Made by a program: the position numbers and the translations under genes | Shown: positions 34,264 to 44,559 of the stretch, piece by piece | Layout of the letters: each line of letters starts with the position of its first letter | Numbering within the stretch: the first letter of the stretch is position 1 | From: Morchella semilibera | Taxonomy: Eukaryota > Ascomycota > Pezizomycetes > Pezizales > Morchellaceae | DNA: 64,000 bases | Direction of reading: 5' to 3' | NCBI GenBank assembly: GCA_009192285.1 | Contig: WBVU01000008.1 | Location: forward strand, 1,002,370-1,066,369 | Notes under the pieces: model-generated | Told to the model about the DNA's origin: nothing | What the model saw: the letters and a program-made list of their open reading frames with translations, nothing else | Database searches by the model: none

Positions 34264-37200
34264 CTTCAAACATTTGGTTACTAGCTACAAAGATAGTACT
34301 TGCATTCCTCCGATCTATGTGACCTCGTCCTCATTGAAAAGACTGTACTCAAGGTGCAGATAGGATTAGGACGCGCATGAATTGTGCTACGCCTGTAGGA
34401 ACCTTATACTATAGGTTGATTGTAATTCCACCCCCAAACCGCTTAGTGGGGTAATACCAGCGCACAAACCTTTAACCGCGCTAAGGCCCTAATACATAAA
34501 GCAGGTACAGCTCGCACCCCCCCCAAAGAGCAGTTCTAACTTTCTTCTAGACTTCTGCCATTGGTTATTCCTTGCTTATTACAAATATGGACTCAACTCT
34601 CATGAATACTGAGACAGACGCCGGATCAAGCCCTTGGAATCTAGGCCCTTTCCTCTTCTTTTCTCAGCATCCCATACCAGTTGATAGCGGTTCAGGTAAG
34701 TGACAGCCCCACTAGTACGTAAGATAGTCTATCAATGGGCGAGTTAGGCTGTAGTGCTATTGATACTGGTACTTGCTCGTCTCCTTTGCGCGAATATCAA
34801 AGGATTGCATACAAACCGCCTAAGCACTTTCAAGGCCCCAGACCCCAGCCCTGCAAGCACCCACGCCCGCGAAAACAAGCTCTGAGATGGACAAACAAGG
34901 ACACCGAACTACCGCCAGATTGGCTTGGTGGGGAGCGCAGCTTGGAACTCTATAAAGAGCCCTTTGAAAAATATTGATCTTTTTGAGGGAAGACTGCTCT
35001 TTAGTTTGATAAAGACACAATCGCATTCTATGAAGGATGGGCAACGGGAAGCCAATGCGAAATTGGTAGTACCAGGGATGAGTGGTCTCAACTACAAATT
35101 ATTTTAGTAAATAACAATTACACCCACCTCCCACTTTTCCTTTGAAGGAGGTAAGTGAAAGTTCATGGCTAAAGGAGCTTAACCTTTCAGTGATATCCTA
35201 CATCTGTGGATTAGGCATTTCAACTCACAGAAACCCTTCCACTCATAGTCTCCTGAAGCTCAAGCCAAGCCCCACTTTTATGTAACCGAACCCCAACCAA
35301 AAAAGACATTTGCCATCCCATTCTCATCCGATCCGCACTTTGAGTACCGCTATTCCCAAGCGGATCCACAAATCCACAAATTAGTACTGCCAATGCTCCT
35401 TCTAGCCTAATTACCCACTCCCCCAAACCTCTAATCCCCTAATCTACCGCTCCTGTAGGAGCAGTGCACAAACATTAAGTAAGAAACGGCTGAGCATCTT
35501 CCGAAGCGGGCTCAATATGACCTGGACAATACTACCCAGCCCTCCCCTGAGATGAAGGAATGTTGTAGTAGAACCGTAGGTTTCCAGTAGCCCTTACCTC
35601 TCTCGTAGAAGTAGTATAATTCCTGCGTTTTGACAGATGCATTACACTAATCGCCCGAATGACATCTGGAAATCATTCTTCCATGTTCCTCCAACCATCA
35701 ACTGGATGCCCAATCTGTACCTCACCGCCCCTGCAGAATCATCGAGGTGGCTACTCCTACCTGTACTTGGACGAAGTAACAGGATACGCAGACTTACCAC
35801 TGTTTGAGTCAGGTACTTCCAATTCCAGACCTGCAAACGGGCACCCTCCACGCACCCAAGCACACTCCTATAACCACCCAATGCCTTACTTTGACTCTCT
35901 CTCTCTCTCTCTCAGAAGAAAGCGATAACCCATCTTGAACAACTATAGGAACTATCTGTTAACGTGATAGACTGTCCTGGTACTCGGAACTGGTGCTAAA
36001 CACCACCCCCAAACATCATTTCCGGCCTCAGACAACCCCTGGTCGCCAGTAGACTTTGCCGACCAACAACGACTCCATCTGCAATTTATGGCCGCCCATA
36101 CTGCGCAAGACATGGTGGCGGACATTTGAAACCAACCCTTGTGTTCATGTAGATCAACCCCCACGTTCTGACGCCACAAATGTACCACCACTGCTGGGGG
36201 CCCCTCGAGAAAGTAATCATAAATTTGTACAATGGATGATATCTACTAACAAATGTTACTTGAGTGCTGCCAACATGAGACATATAACACTTAGTATCTC
36301 TCGCTTAAGCCACAGAACTGAAATAGGAGACTTGGTAGTTTTTGGCAACACCCAGATTTTCAAATACTAAGTTCAAATTTTGAGCTCTTGGTAGGCTATC
36401 CACACCAAACACCGGTCGCGAAGAACTAATAATTCCGACTCAGAAGTTCTGTATTCAGTGTTTGTTCTTACATACAGCACCCCCCTAGGGTCCCGTCAAA
36501 TATACAAGGGTAAGGTACTGGGAGTAAGTAACCGGTTATAAACTCCAGTTGAGAGGAGTAAGATTGTAGCAGGGTTAGGGTTATTAAGCAATAACACAGG
36601 GCAGAAGCGGGTCCGTTCCCTCAAAAAGACAGCCGCACTTTACGCCAATGTCACCCGGAGTATCATGCAGCTATAAACATCAGTTTCCAACAGCTTGAGT
36701 ATTTTGCCCTGTTTTAAACACGGTCTCCAGTACCTCACGGGACCCTGTCCCAGACTTAGGGCCCGTTCGGACAACCTTAGATTATTGAATTGTTGGGCAG
36801 ATTTGATTATCAGAAAGCGAAAGTGATAATCTACATGCCCAGATAACACCGACTTCGTTTACAGGGGCACAACTCTGGCAGATGACCCGACTGCTTGGTG
36901 TTGCCAGGAATCCCTGCCCGTGATCCCACCCAATAAGTGTAACATGCATGTGGTGCAACCTGCTGCGCCAATATCCGGTGTAACAGGGGCTTAGGAGTTT
37001 CCATCTTGGGGGCGTGTGGCTGTCGCTTTGAAACATGGCCCATTCTCGCTTACAAGAGCCAATACGTCCCTCAACACTTTTCTTGGCTGATAAGTCTTCA
37101 GGTAAGGATGCGTAGAGCGGTGGCGGTTCCTAATGCAGATCTTTTAGTTAGAATTCTCATTCGTGAGCCAAGCCTCGCCACACCCTCCCTCTCGCCCGAT

Positions 37201-37515
37201 CCTCCACCGAGCTGAATTAAAAGTCTTGTATTGGGTGCTCCACCTAAAACCCTTGTAGATTCTACGATAGTGTCCCCGATCGTGGCCTGGCAAGGTTTAT
37301 GAAAATCCAGTCGGATGGCCTAATCATACAGTCGTGTCGAAATCCAAGTAGTATTAGTTATTGACAAGACCAGCATAACTAATCTTCTGTAATGATAAAC
37401 CACAAAACTCCCTGCCGGGAATGAGGCTATGGCCAACAACACTTGCATTGGCTGGCCGCAAGGCAGCAACATAAAGCTTTTATATCTTGGCCTTTTCATG
37501 TCTCGATCGAACCTG
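34264..37515. other. Gene-poor spacer
   Basis: About 3.2 kb. Open frames are short and without family resemblance. A short CT dinucleotide repeat is at 35,899-35,913. Nothing else is recognised apart from the TATA box of the next gene at the right end. Confidence 0.5.
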
Positions 37516-37520
37516 CCTCT

Positions 37521-37530
37521 CTATAAGTAT
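37521..37530 (+). promoter_or_regulatory. TATA box of the multi-TM protein gene
   Basis: CTATAAGTAT lies 44-53 bases before the ATG at 37,574. With transcription starting about 30 bases downstream this leaves a short leader ending in CAAAAAG-ATG, which has A at -3. Only one such box is near the gene. Confidence 0.5.
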
Positions 37531-37573
37531 CTAGGCATGCTCAGAACCTCCTCCCCACACTCTAGGCAAAAAG

Positions 37574-40162
37574 ATGTCGTCGTTGCTAGTCCTTTCCGCT
37601 CTAACCCTTGTCCGCGCAGCCCCAGTCTCAAATGTAACATCGCCGGAACCTCTTTCCGAACCACCTTTTGCCAAGTCACCGACAGGGCGTGGCACAATCG
37701 ACCTACTTACAACATGCGTCATCACCCTCGTTATCTGCGTCTGGACCGCCATCCACCCGAACATCTTACCAAATGCCACCTTTGCCCGCCAAATGAGATA
37801 TAAAGCGCTGTATGTCGTTCTTGGGATCTTCTCGCCGGAGATTGTGCTTGCGATAGCGTTCAACGAGTGGAGGGACGCCCGAAGGGTGGTGAGGCAATGG
37901 GAAAAATCAGCGGCGATAAGTATTCTGAAAAAGGAAGTGGATTCGGCCTTGAAGTACCTGATGGAAGAGGGGACGAGAGAGGAGGACGAACTGGAAATCG
38001 AAGAGATCAGGGGGCCGTTGTTTAACTTAGAGGAGGCAATTCAGCATGCAAAAGATGTTATAATCGATGGGGTTAAGGTGGTTGACGGAGGTGTGTCGCC
38101 TGGGGGGGTTGCGGCGGGTGACGACTATTTGCCGCCCCAGGGAGCTGCGGCGAGTGAGGAGAGTTTGGCACCCGAGAGGGCTGAGGTAGATGGGGACAAT
38201 GTCGCATCCGAGGTTGATAGGGGGGATGAGCACAACGTGGGACCTGTGAAAATTAAGGTGGATGAGAAGGATGTGGCACCTAAGGGGGGTACGCTTAGTG
38301 CGTTCACAGAGCTCAGGGCGTCGCTACGAAGATACAAAGCATTGAAAAAGGTGCTCAAGGCCCAACGGAAGTCCCGTGTGCGTGGATTTGTCCGGCGTTG
38401 GGTTGAAGTGTTTCGAGCGACCCATGTAGCCACCTTCTTTAGCGACATGTTCGAGGAACACGAGTTTGGCATGGAATCTGGGTTCTTCGCTGTGATGGGA
38501 GGGTACACGTTCTGTCCGGTTGATAAATACATGCACTCGGACCCTGAGCTTGAACGGACACTTTCCCCCGACGGCTTGATTTACCTGCTCGAAAAGGGTG
38601 CCATAGATCCATATCGCCTCGCAAGCCTCAAGGGTGAGATAGTGGACAAGGGCAAGGCGGACATGTTGGCCAAGATGTTGGTATGCGCACAAGCAATGTG
38701 GATGATGGTAGACTGCTTATGTCGAAAGATCGCCAAACTCCCCGTCACAATCATAGAGATCAATGTTATTGTTCACGTCCTTTGCGCCGTTGCCGTATAT
38801 GTCTGCTGGTGGAAGAAGCCTCACAACGTTGGCAGGGCACTCTCCCTTACCCCTGGTGTCTTGAGCGAACCTATGTCTTCAGCGGTTTTCGTCGCTGACA
38901 TGCCTTACGGATGTAAGGTCAAGTTCTCCCGGGGACCAACCGGCAGCCTAATACCCACAAGCACGACTAGAGTGCCCCAGATAACCATAACCTCGCCAGA
39001 GGCCCCAGAAACTGAATTCGAAGATAATTCATCTCATAATGGGGGGTTACTCCCACATTTGGATACTAGTCATACATATCAGACCATACCCCTCGAACCT
39101 TCCGACAGTTTCAACCTCGTGGACAACAATCGCAGCCGATATCCGAACCAACAAGGCACCAGCTTCAATATCCCCTTGAACGCCGTCCCCCCTGTCTGCA
39201 CTCAGGTGCTATATCGGTACACCCGAGATGAACTCTCGCTCGCAGGAGTATACCACAAGAAAGTGACACTGGAAGAGTTGCCCATGCCCCGAACTGGACC
39301 TGGACTTCCTAAGGACCGCCACCTCGAACTTATACCTGGGCGCATGCTGGTTTTCAGTGAGGATGGGTTTCTAGTGGATTTGGAGAGTGCGCAAGAGGGC
39401 GGGCCCAAGGGGAAACGTTTCTTAACAGATAGTGATCTCCTCATATTCAAGAAGGTAGCGGAGATGGTGCGCGGAGGGGAGTGCGAGAAGCTTATCCGAC
39501 GATCGGCATCAGAGGAGATATATAGTCTAGATGTCGCCAGGCCTGAAGAAGGCATGAGCTCGCAGCCCAGCAGGATCCCCACCGACAAGATAGCGCGGGT
39601 CTTGATACCTCTATGTTTGATCTACGGCGGCATTCACGCGAGTCTCTGGAACAGCTATTTCCCCTCGCCCGTGGAAAGGCTTCTTTGGAGGATCTCTTGT
39701 ATTCTTGTAGCCATCCCCGGACCCGGCGTTCTTGCCATCAAGGCCGCAAAAAGGCTGAGTACTCCAGGGGAATTCTGGAAACGCTTACCCCCCATGGAGC
39801 GCCACGAGTTTGGAACCTACTTGCTAGTTCTTGCGACATGGCTCCTAGTTTCCTCCGTCTCTGGGGCTTTGATCTATTTCGCCATTCAAGCAAACAAGCA
39901 CTTCTCAAGTCCGCAATACGTTGGCCTGCTGGTGCTGATATATATATTTGTCATAATGGTTATTTTATCGTGTGCTGGGAGTGCTGCTGCGATCTCCCTA
40001 TTCGCGTTCGTCCAGTATACCGAGTGGGTTTGTATGCCCCTGACGATTGCGTATTGCGCGGCGCGGGTGTATATATTTCTAGAGACGTTTTTGTGTTTAA
40101 GGAGTCTGCCGTATGGGGCGTTTAAGACCGTAATATGGGCGGATGTATGGCCACATCTGTAG
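37574..40162 (+). CDS. Multi-pass membrane protein of an uncharacterised fungal family (862 aa)
   Basis: A single uninterrupted frame. An N-terminal signal peptide is likely (about residues 1-17, SSLLVLSALTLVRAAPV). TM segments follow around residues 42-60 (LLTTCVITLVICVWTAI) and 77-95. A charged, acidic middle (about 110-290) contains loose repeats of the type xxAPxxxxxxxDxVAxE. The conserved-looking core includes GFFAVMGGYTFCPV, LLEKGAIDPYRL, ADMLAKMLVCAQAMW and a hydrophobic pair ending in VYVCWWKKPHNVGR (about 310-425). A disordered linker leads to four C-terminal TM segments and the end IFLETFLCLRSLPYGAF. The layout matches a widespread family of ascomycete and basidiomycete membrane proteins without known function. 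It probably enters the secretory pathway. The ATG has a good context and a TATA box upstream. Confidence 0.9.
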   Translation: MSSLLVLSALTLVRAAPVSNVTSPEPLSEPPFAKSPTGRGTIDLLTTCVITLVICVWTAIHPNILPNATFARQMRYKALYVVLGIFSPEIVLAIAFNEWRDARRVVRQWEKSAAISILKKEVDSALKYLMEEGTREEDELEIEEIRGPLFNLEEAIQHAKDVIIDGVKVVDGGVSPGGVAAGDDYLPPQGAAASEESLAPERAEVDGDNVASEVDRGDEHNVGPVKIKVDEKDVAPKGGTLSAFTELRASLRRYKALKKVLKAQRKSRVRGFVRRWVEVFRATHVATFFSDMFEEHEFGMESGFFAVMGGYTFCPVDKYMHSDPELERTLSPDGLIYLLEKGAIDPYRLASLKGEIVDKGKADMLAKMLVCAQAMWMMVDCLCRKIAKLPVTIIEINVIVHVLCAVAVYVCWWKKPHNVGRALSLTPGVLSEPMSSAVFVADMPYGCKVKFSRGPTGSLIPTSTTRVPQITITSPEAPETEFEDNSSHNGGLLPHLDTSHTYQTIPLEPSDSFNLVDNNRSRYPNQQGTSFNIPLNAVPPVCTQVLYRYTRDELSLAGVYHKKVTLEELPMPRTGPGLPKDRHLELIPGRMLVFSEDGFLVDLESAQEGGPKGKRFLTDSDLLIFKKVAEMVRGGECEKLIRRSASEEIYSLDVARPEEGMSSQPSRIPTDKIARVLIPLCLIYGGIHASLWNSYFPSPVERLLWRISCILVAIPGPGVLAIKAAKRLSTPGEFWKRLPPMERHEFGTYLLVLATWLLVSSVSGALIYFAIQANKHFSSPQYVGLLVLIYIFVIMVILSCAGSAAAISLFAFVQYTEWVCMPLTIAYCAARVYIFLETFLCLRSLPYGAFKTVIWADVWPHL

Positions 40163-40473
40163 AGTACTCTTTGAATTTGTTTTTTTTAACTTTGTACTTT
40201 TTTATGTTTATTCCATGGCCCGTGGCCGCTCGCGGATCATTGCATCATACTTTTAGATTAGGGATTGTGACGGAGTTTCTATATATATATACTCCAATTC
40301 CCAGGCAGAGGCGGGTGGGATGGAATCTTTACCTCGCGGCACCTTTTGGACGGAGCATGCTAAGTAATCCAAATGGCTCCCAGAGGAGGTGGCGTGGTAG
40401 CTCCTATTTCAAGCCATATCCCTATCCCAGGATTTGGGCTTTGAAGGGCGACTCATCATGTATATAGCCAGGA

Positions 40474-40479
40474 AATAAA
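40474..40479 (+). promoter_or_regulatory. Possible polyadenylation signal
   Basis: AATAAA lies 312 bases after the stop of the multi-TM gene. It is the first canonical hexamer downstream. Fungal genes often do without this signal, so the assignment is weak. Confidence 0.25.
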
Positions 40480-41339
40480 ATTCTGTGCCGAAGATTTATC
40501 GAATGGCAAGCCGCACTGCGGTACGTTTGGATAGCCACGCGGTTACCATTTCTTACGATAACTACATCTCCACCCCACACGCCGAGTTTATCGTGTTGAA
40601 TTATTGCCCCATTGTTTAGCCCGCGGACGGCTATTAGTTACCCACTAAAATCGACGGGATGTTGGGGTACAAACGACTGTCGCAAACTGTCGCTGGAGTT
40701 GTTAGTGTCTATCCGCGAAGACAAATTGCTATGGCGAGATAGGAAGGGGGCTCATGGTGGATCGAATATATATCTTAGTTAGATCTCCCTGTCTTTTTGC
40801 TCCCCTGTCTCCCCTGTGTTGTTCGTGCACTCCTGTTCGTACCCTCACTAACGTTCATTGGCGTTCGAGGGCAGTTGCTAGTACTTTGAGTCCCTATTCC
40901 CCTATGTTGCGGTAGATGACAAGAGAACATGTGTCAATGCCAGGGACCTAAGCGCATGCGGGAACATAGGGAATGGATGCAGAATGGCGTATTTTGTCCG
41001 GCCTTCTTTGGCGGCGGCCAGCGGCTTCGATCCTCCGAGACCTCAATGGTGGTGAGTCATCAAGGTAAAATCATAGAATGTTACTCGAGTGTTTAATATG
41101 GCTCCTGTTCCTGGTACTGGGCCTGAGAGCGAATTTCCGGTTGTGTCTACTTCTAATACAGGAGGGGATTCAGCAGCTCTTTTATAACAATAATTTCTTG
41201 GCAAAGAAGTAGAAATGACGTAATAGAGACTTTTAGCCACGGTCGTGAAAAGGCAACAAACAAAAAATTATTAATTCCCGAGACTATGCTGGATGCATAG
41301 GGGCTCAAAGGTGCTCTGAGAAGGAAATCATAGGCTGGA
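40480..41339. other. No gene seen
   Basis: Spacer between the multi-TM gene and the second hAT MITE. No supported coding frame, RNA gene or repeat end. Confidence 0.5.
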
Positions 41340-41347
41340 ATATCTGC

Positions 41348-41708
41348 TAGTGTTGGGCACAGGCCGAGCTAGTTCGAGCTTTAATTAGGCTCGAGCTTTA
41401 GGCTCGGACACCTCGAGCTCTCCTCCCTACGAGCCCAAGTCAGCTCGAGCTGATATCGGAAAAGCTCGGGCTAAGGCTCGAGCGAAGGCTCGAGCGATCT
41501 AACCTATTAGTAATAGGTTGATATTAGCAAAATTGTAAATATAGCAAGGATAGATCCTCTGAGAATCACCTGAAAATGAAATATATATCGACATGACTAT
41601 CTTTAGCTACATCTTTGAGAGCTCAAGCCTAAGCTCGAGCTATATCCCGGAGCCCGAACATATCGAGCCTTTCTTCCCACAATCCGGGCCAGCTCGAGCC
41701 CAACACTA
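41348..41708 (-). mobile_element. hAT-type MITE, copy 2 (361 bp, inverted relative to copy 1)
   Basis: The ends are TAGTGTTGGGC and CCCAACACTA with a perfect 8-bp duplication ATATCTGC (41,340-41,347 and 41,709-41,716). The internal sequence is nearly the complement of the copy at 33,891-34,255, including the AGCTCGAGC palindromes and the 'gatcctctgagaatcacc' centre. High identity between the copies suggests fairly recent activity driven by an autonomous hAT elsewhere. Confidence 0.93.
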
Positions 41709-41716
41709 ATATCTGC

Positions 41717-44077
41717 ATGCGTACCTTTAAGTCCTGTACTTGAAAATATCATATCACATCCTGCTTGCACATGCGTCTTGGAACTCTTGGGAACAAATAA
41801 TCTCTGGCCATTGATGACTAAAAGAGCCTAATCCAATACTCGTCTAGAACTTGCCACAATTGACAGGGAAGATATATTTGCTCAGACCCGCAGTAATAAT
41901 CTCAGCAGCCCCCATCGGCGGATATTCTTTATCATTGAATATTTGGACAAACGCGGTCTCGTGGCTTAGTTATGGATCATTTAGCCCCTGAAGGTATCGG
42001 GGCGGCGTTAGCGACGTTGTCCTCGGCGATGCTGATGATGTTGATGATGAGGAATATATCGTTGGCAATATCTCCAAGGTTGGCGGCGTGGAATATATCG
42101 TTGGCGTTGGCGGCACGGATTAAACCGGGCGACGCGGAACCCCCGAGGTTGGCAATGTCTGCGATTGAATCAACCATTAGTAGCAAAGCTCGTTGGCCAC
42201 ACCGAGGACGGGCTTGGCTACATTCCCCGCTTCGATGACGACGTTCGCGCGCCACATCGCAGAAATTGCCACTTGTAATTATGCCAACGGCGCCACACAA
42301 CTCACTTGTCGAGGGTATTGCTGTAGTGTGGAAGCACCTATCTATCATCGAGGGGGAAGTAGAATTATTACTTTCGCGGTCCTACAGTGGTAGTTGGCGG
42401 AATGGAGGTTGATTCCCTCGCCATAAATTGAAAGGAGTGTATCTCAAATCTTGATACCACTCTTCCAAGGTATCAAGAAGCGCAGCAATGATATTATATT
42501 AACAGTCGAAATTCAACCCGAGTTTATATGCACCTCCATAAATGGGCTGCATGCTGTGCTTGGGGCGGGGGTGCATCACAATGTATCACTCGATATACAA
42601 CGATGGCAGATCTTCGGTTCTTTAAGTTCGTACTCACATATAGGCGATCAGCTATGACGATATACCATTTTCTTCCAAGTATCTACTCCCTAGTTCTCCT
42701 AAAGGATACCTGATTTTAGGAAATAGACCCCGCACCCTTGAAGAATAAGGGGGCTCACCTGGTAACTACTCCCTGTATGGAGACTTCCATAGTTTTTCCG
42801 CCAGATGTTGGCCATGGTATAAGCATTTGGTAATCGAGTTTTTTCTTGTACATTGCGTAAAAACTACAATACAGCCCCGCACGAAATTCGAGCATTCACA
42901 CGTGACTCCCGGAGCCTGAGTCAGCGCTGCCTATTGGTTTACTAGGGTATCACTAACTAAGCGTTTGACTCGCACGCAGTACAAGCTCATCGGGATAGAG
43001 GGTTTGGTCGAACAGAAAGTCGGACAGGTTCGACAGAGGTTCCAGCTGTTTTAGGCAAAGACTTACAAGGATTTAGCCAATAAGAGGCGCGGGACGTTCT
43101 GTCCAAGTGCTCGACTTTCTGTCCAACTCGCGTAGCTAAAGGCCTCTAATAAACCAACATAACCTATATCAGGTTATATGGGAGAATACACTTATATAAT
43201 TATCACGAACCCCCTTGGTGAATTGCCAGGGGCAGTCTTTCGGAAGCTCCCGCGTCACAGCTTGTCACTCCAGGATCTCGCCTCCAGTTGTGTTTTTAGT
43301 TCATTTATGCCACCTCTAGAAACTAAAAGAGTACGGGATGTAAATATAAATGGCAGCTAAATAAGCAATTTTCGAACGTCACCCTTAAAGACCATTATTT
43401 CATACGATCCACAATCCCCCACTAGGACAGCAGAGAAATCAGTTCTCGGGTCAAGCACTTTTAATGGTATTAATTATGTCGAGAAGCATACGGATATATT
43501 AGAAGGTAACCCGAAACACTCGGACTACCAATTTCGATCTTTACGAATAGACTATAACCCTAACCCTGAGTAAGGTACTTGGAAGCCGTTCCCGTTTCCC
43601 GCCGGGACGGCAGGGAACAGAGAGAGCTCTTGTATGGCGGCAGGGAAGTATTTCAAGTCGATAATAACGTCTCTGACATCCACTGAAAGGGTTACCCCCA
43701 CTTAGCCGCCGAGGTAGTTAGTATGAGAGAACCTTCTAAGGGTTTCGGTGTGGCTAAAGACATCGCCGAGCGTCCTGGGTGGCGGAGGACAGCCCCCATG
43801 TCACCAACGACATCCTCGCCGACCGAGGAGCTCGCCACATTGCCGGAGACACCTTCAGAAGTGTCCCAAGTGATACTTCCGTTGTGGGAGGGGGCCGCTA
43901 AGTGGAGAAAAGTGGCGAAGAGAATTACAATCATGTTGCCTGTTCTTGGACAAAGACGAGCTTGTAGTTTATTTTATTTTAATGGGATCGATCCCCGAGC
44001 CACTGGCTCGTCCCGTTCTTATCATTTTTATCCACCCTGTGCCATGCCGGCCCGGCCTACCCAATAATGTACTAATA
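41717..44077. other. Gene-poor spacer with short repeat relics
   Basis: No supported gene. A minus-strand frame at 42,348-41,977 has internal repetition (ANDIF and NLGDIAND) but no recognised family. A copy of the scattered motif lies at 42,571-42,592, and an inverted-repeat pair lies at 43,005-43,131 (separate entry). Confidence 0.45.
43005..43131. repeat. Imperfect inverted repeat, possible miniature transposon
   Basis: About 39 bp at 43,005-43,043 pair with the complement of 43,093-43,131. Both arms contain ACAGAAAGTCG and a second GACAG box about 20 bases further in. The 50-bp loop has no coding content. The structure resembles a very short TIR element, but no clear target duplication was found. 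Confidence 0.5.
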
Positions 44078-44550
44078 ATACTAGCAATGGCCAGCTCGCG
44101 GCTACAGGTTGATCCAGTAGTAGGGAACAGCGACAGAGTCTAGGGAACAGCTACAGTATAGGGAACAGCGGTAAAGTATAGGAACAGCGGGGGGATTAAC
44201 CTGTTCGGTTGCCTAGCTGCTCAGATTTGGGTAGAGAGTGGCGCTAACCACCTCTGTGTCCAAATATTTAGCTCTTGGCATTGATCCCTGTCACCACCAG
44301 CCGACCAATCAAATCGCGTTAATTCTGTCTCACACATGTCTTACAGTTTACTGTTATACTTTCTACCCTTAGCGCGCCTATAAGGGATGTGGCGCTAACC
44401 GCCTCTGTGTCTCAATATTTAGCTCTTGGCGGTGGGTTCTTACCCCCATTAATCCCTGCCACTTCACCAGCCGACCAACCAAGCCACATCGAGATGTCGC
44501 ACTTTCATATTTTTGAGACATAGGGTACGTCTGTAGTACTATATAGACTT
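44078..44550 (+). repeat. Unclassified interspersed repeat, copy 1
   Basis: Starts with 'actagcaatggccagctcgc', continues with three or four AGGGAACAGC units spaced about 20 bases apart, then a block 'gtggcgctaaccacctctgt' + 'aatatttagctcttggc' that occurs twice (about 44,231 and 44,389), and ends near 'gtagtactatatagac'. The second copy at 50,978-51,360 is in the same orientation with the same internal order. There is no coding frame and no clear TIRs. Confidence 0.75.
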
Positions 44551-44559
44551 CGGGGGGAC

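Noticed and set aside
38065-38290. Possible intron in the charged middle of the multi-TM gene
   Set aside because: The frame is open throughout and the acidic repeats are consistent with a disordered linker; removal is not needed.
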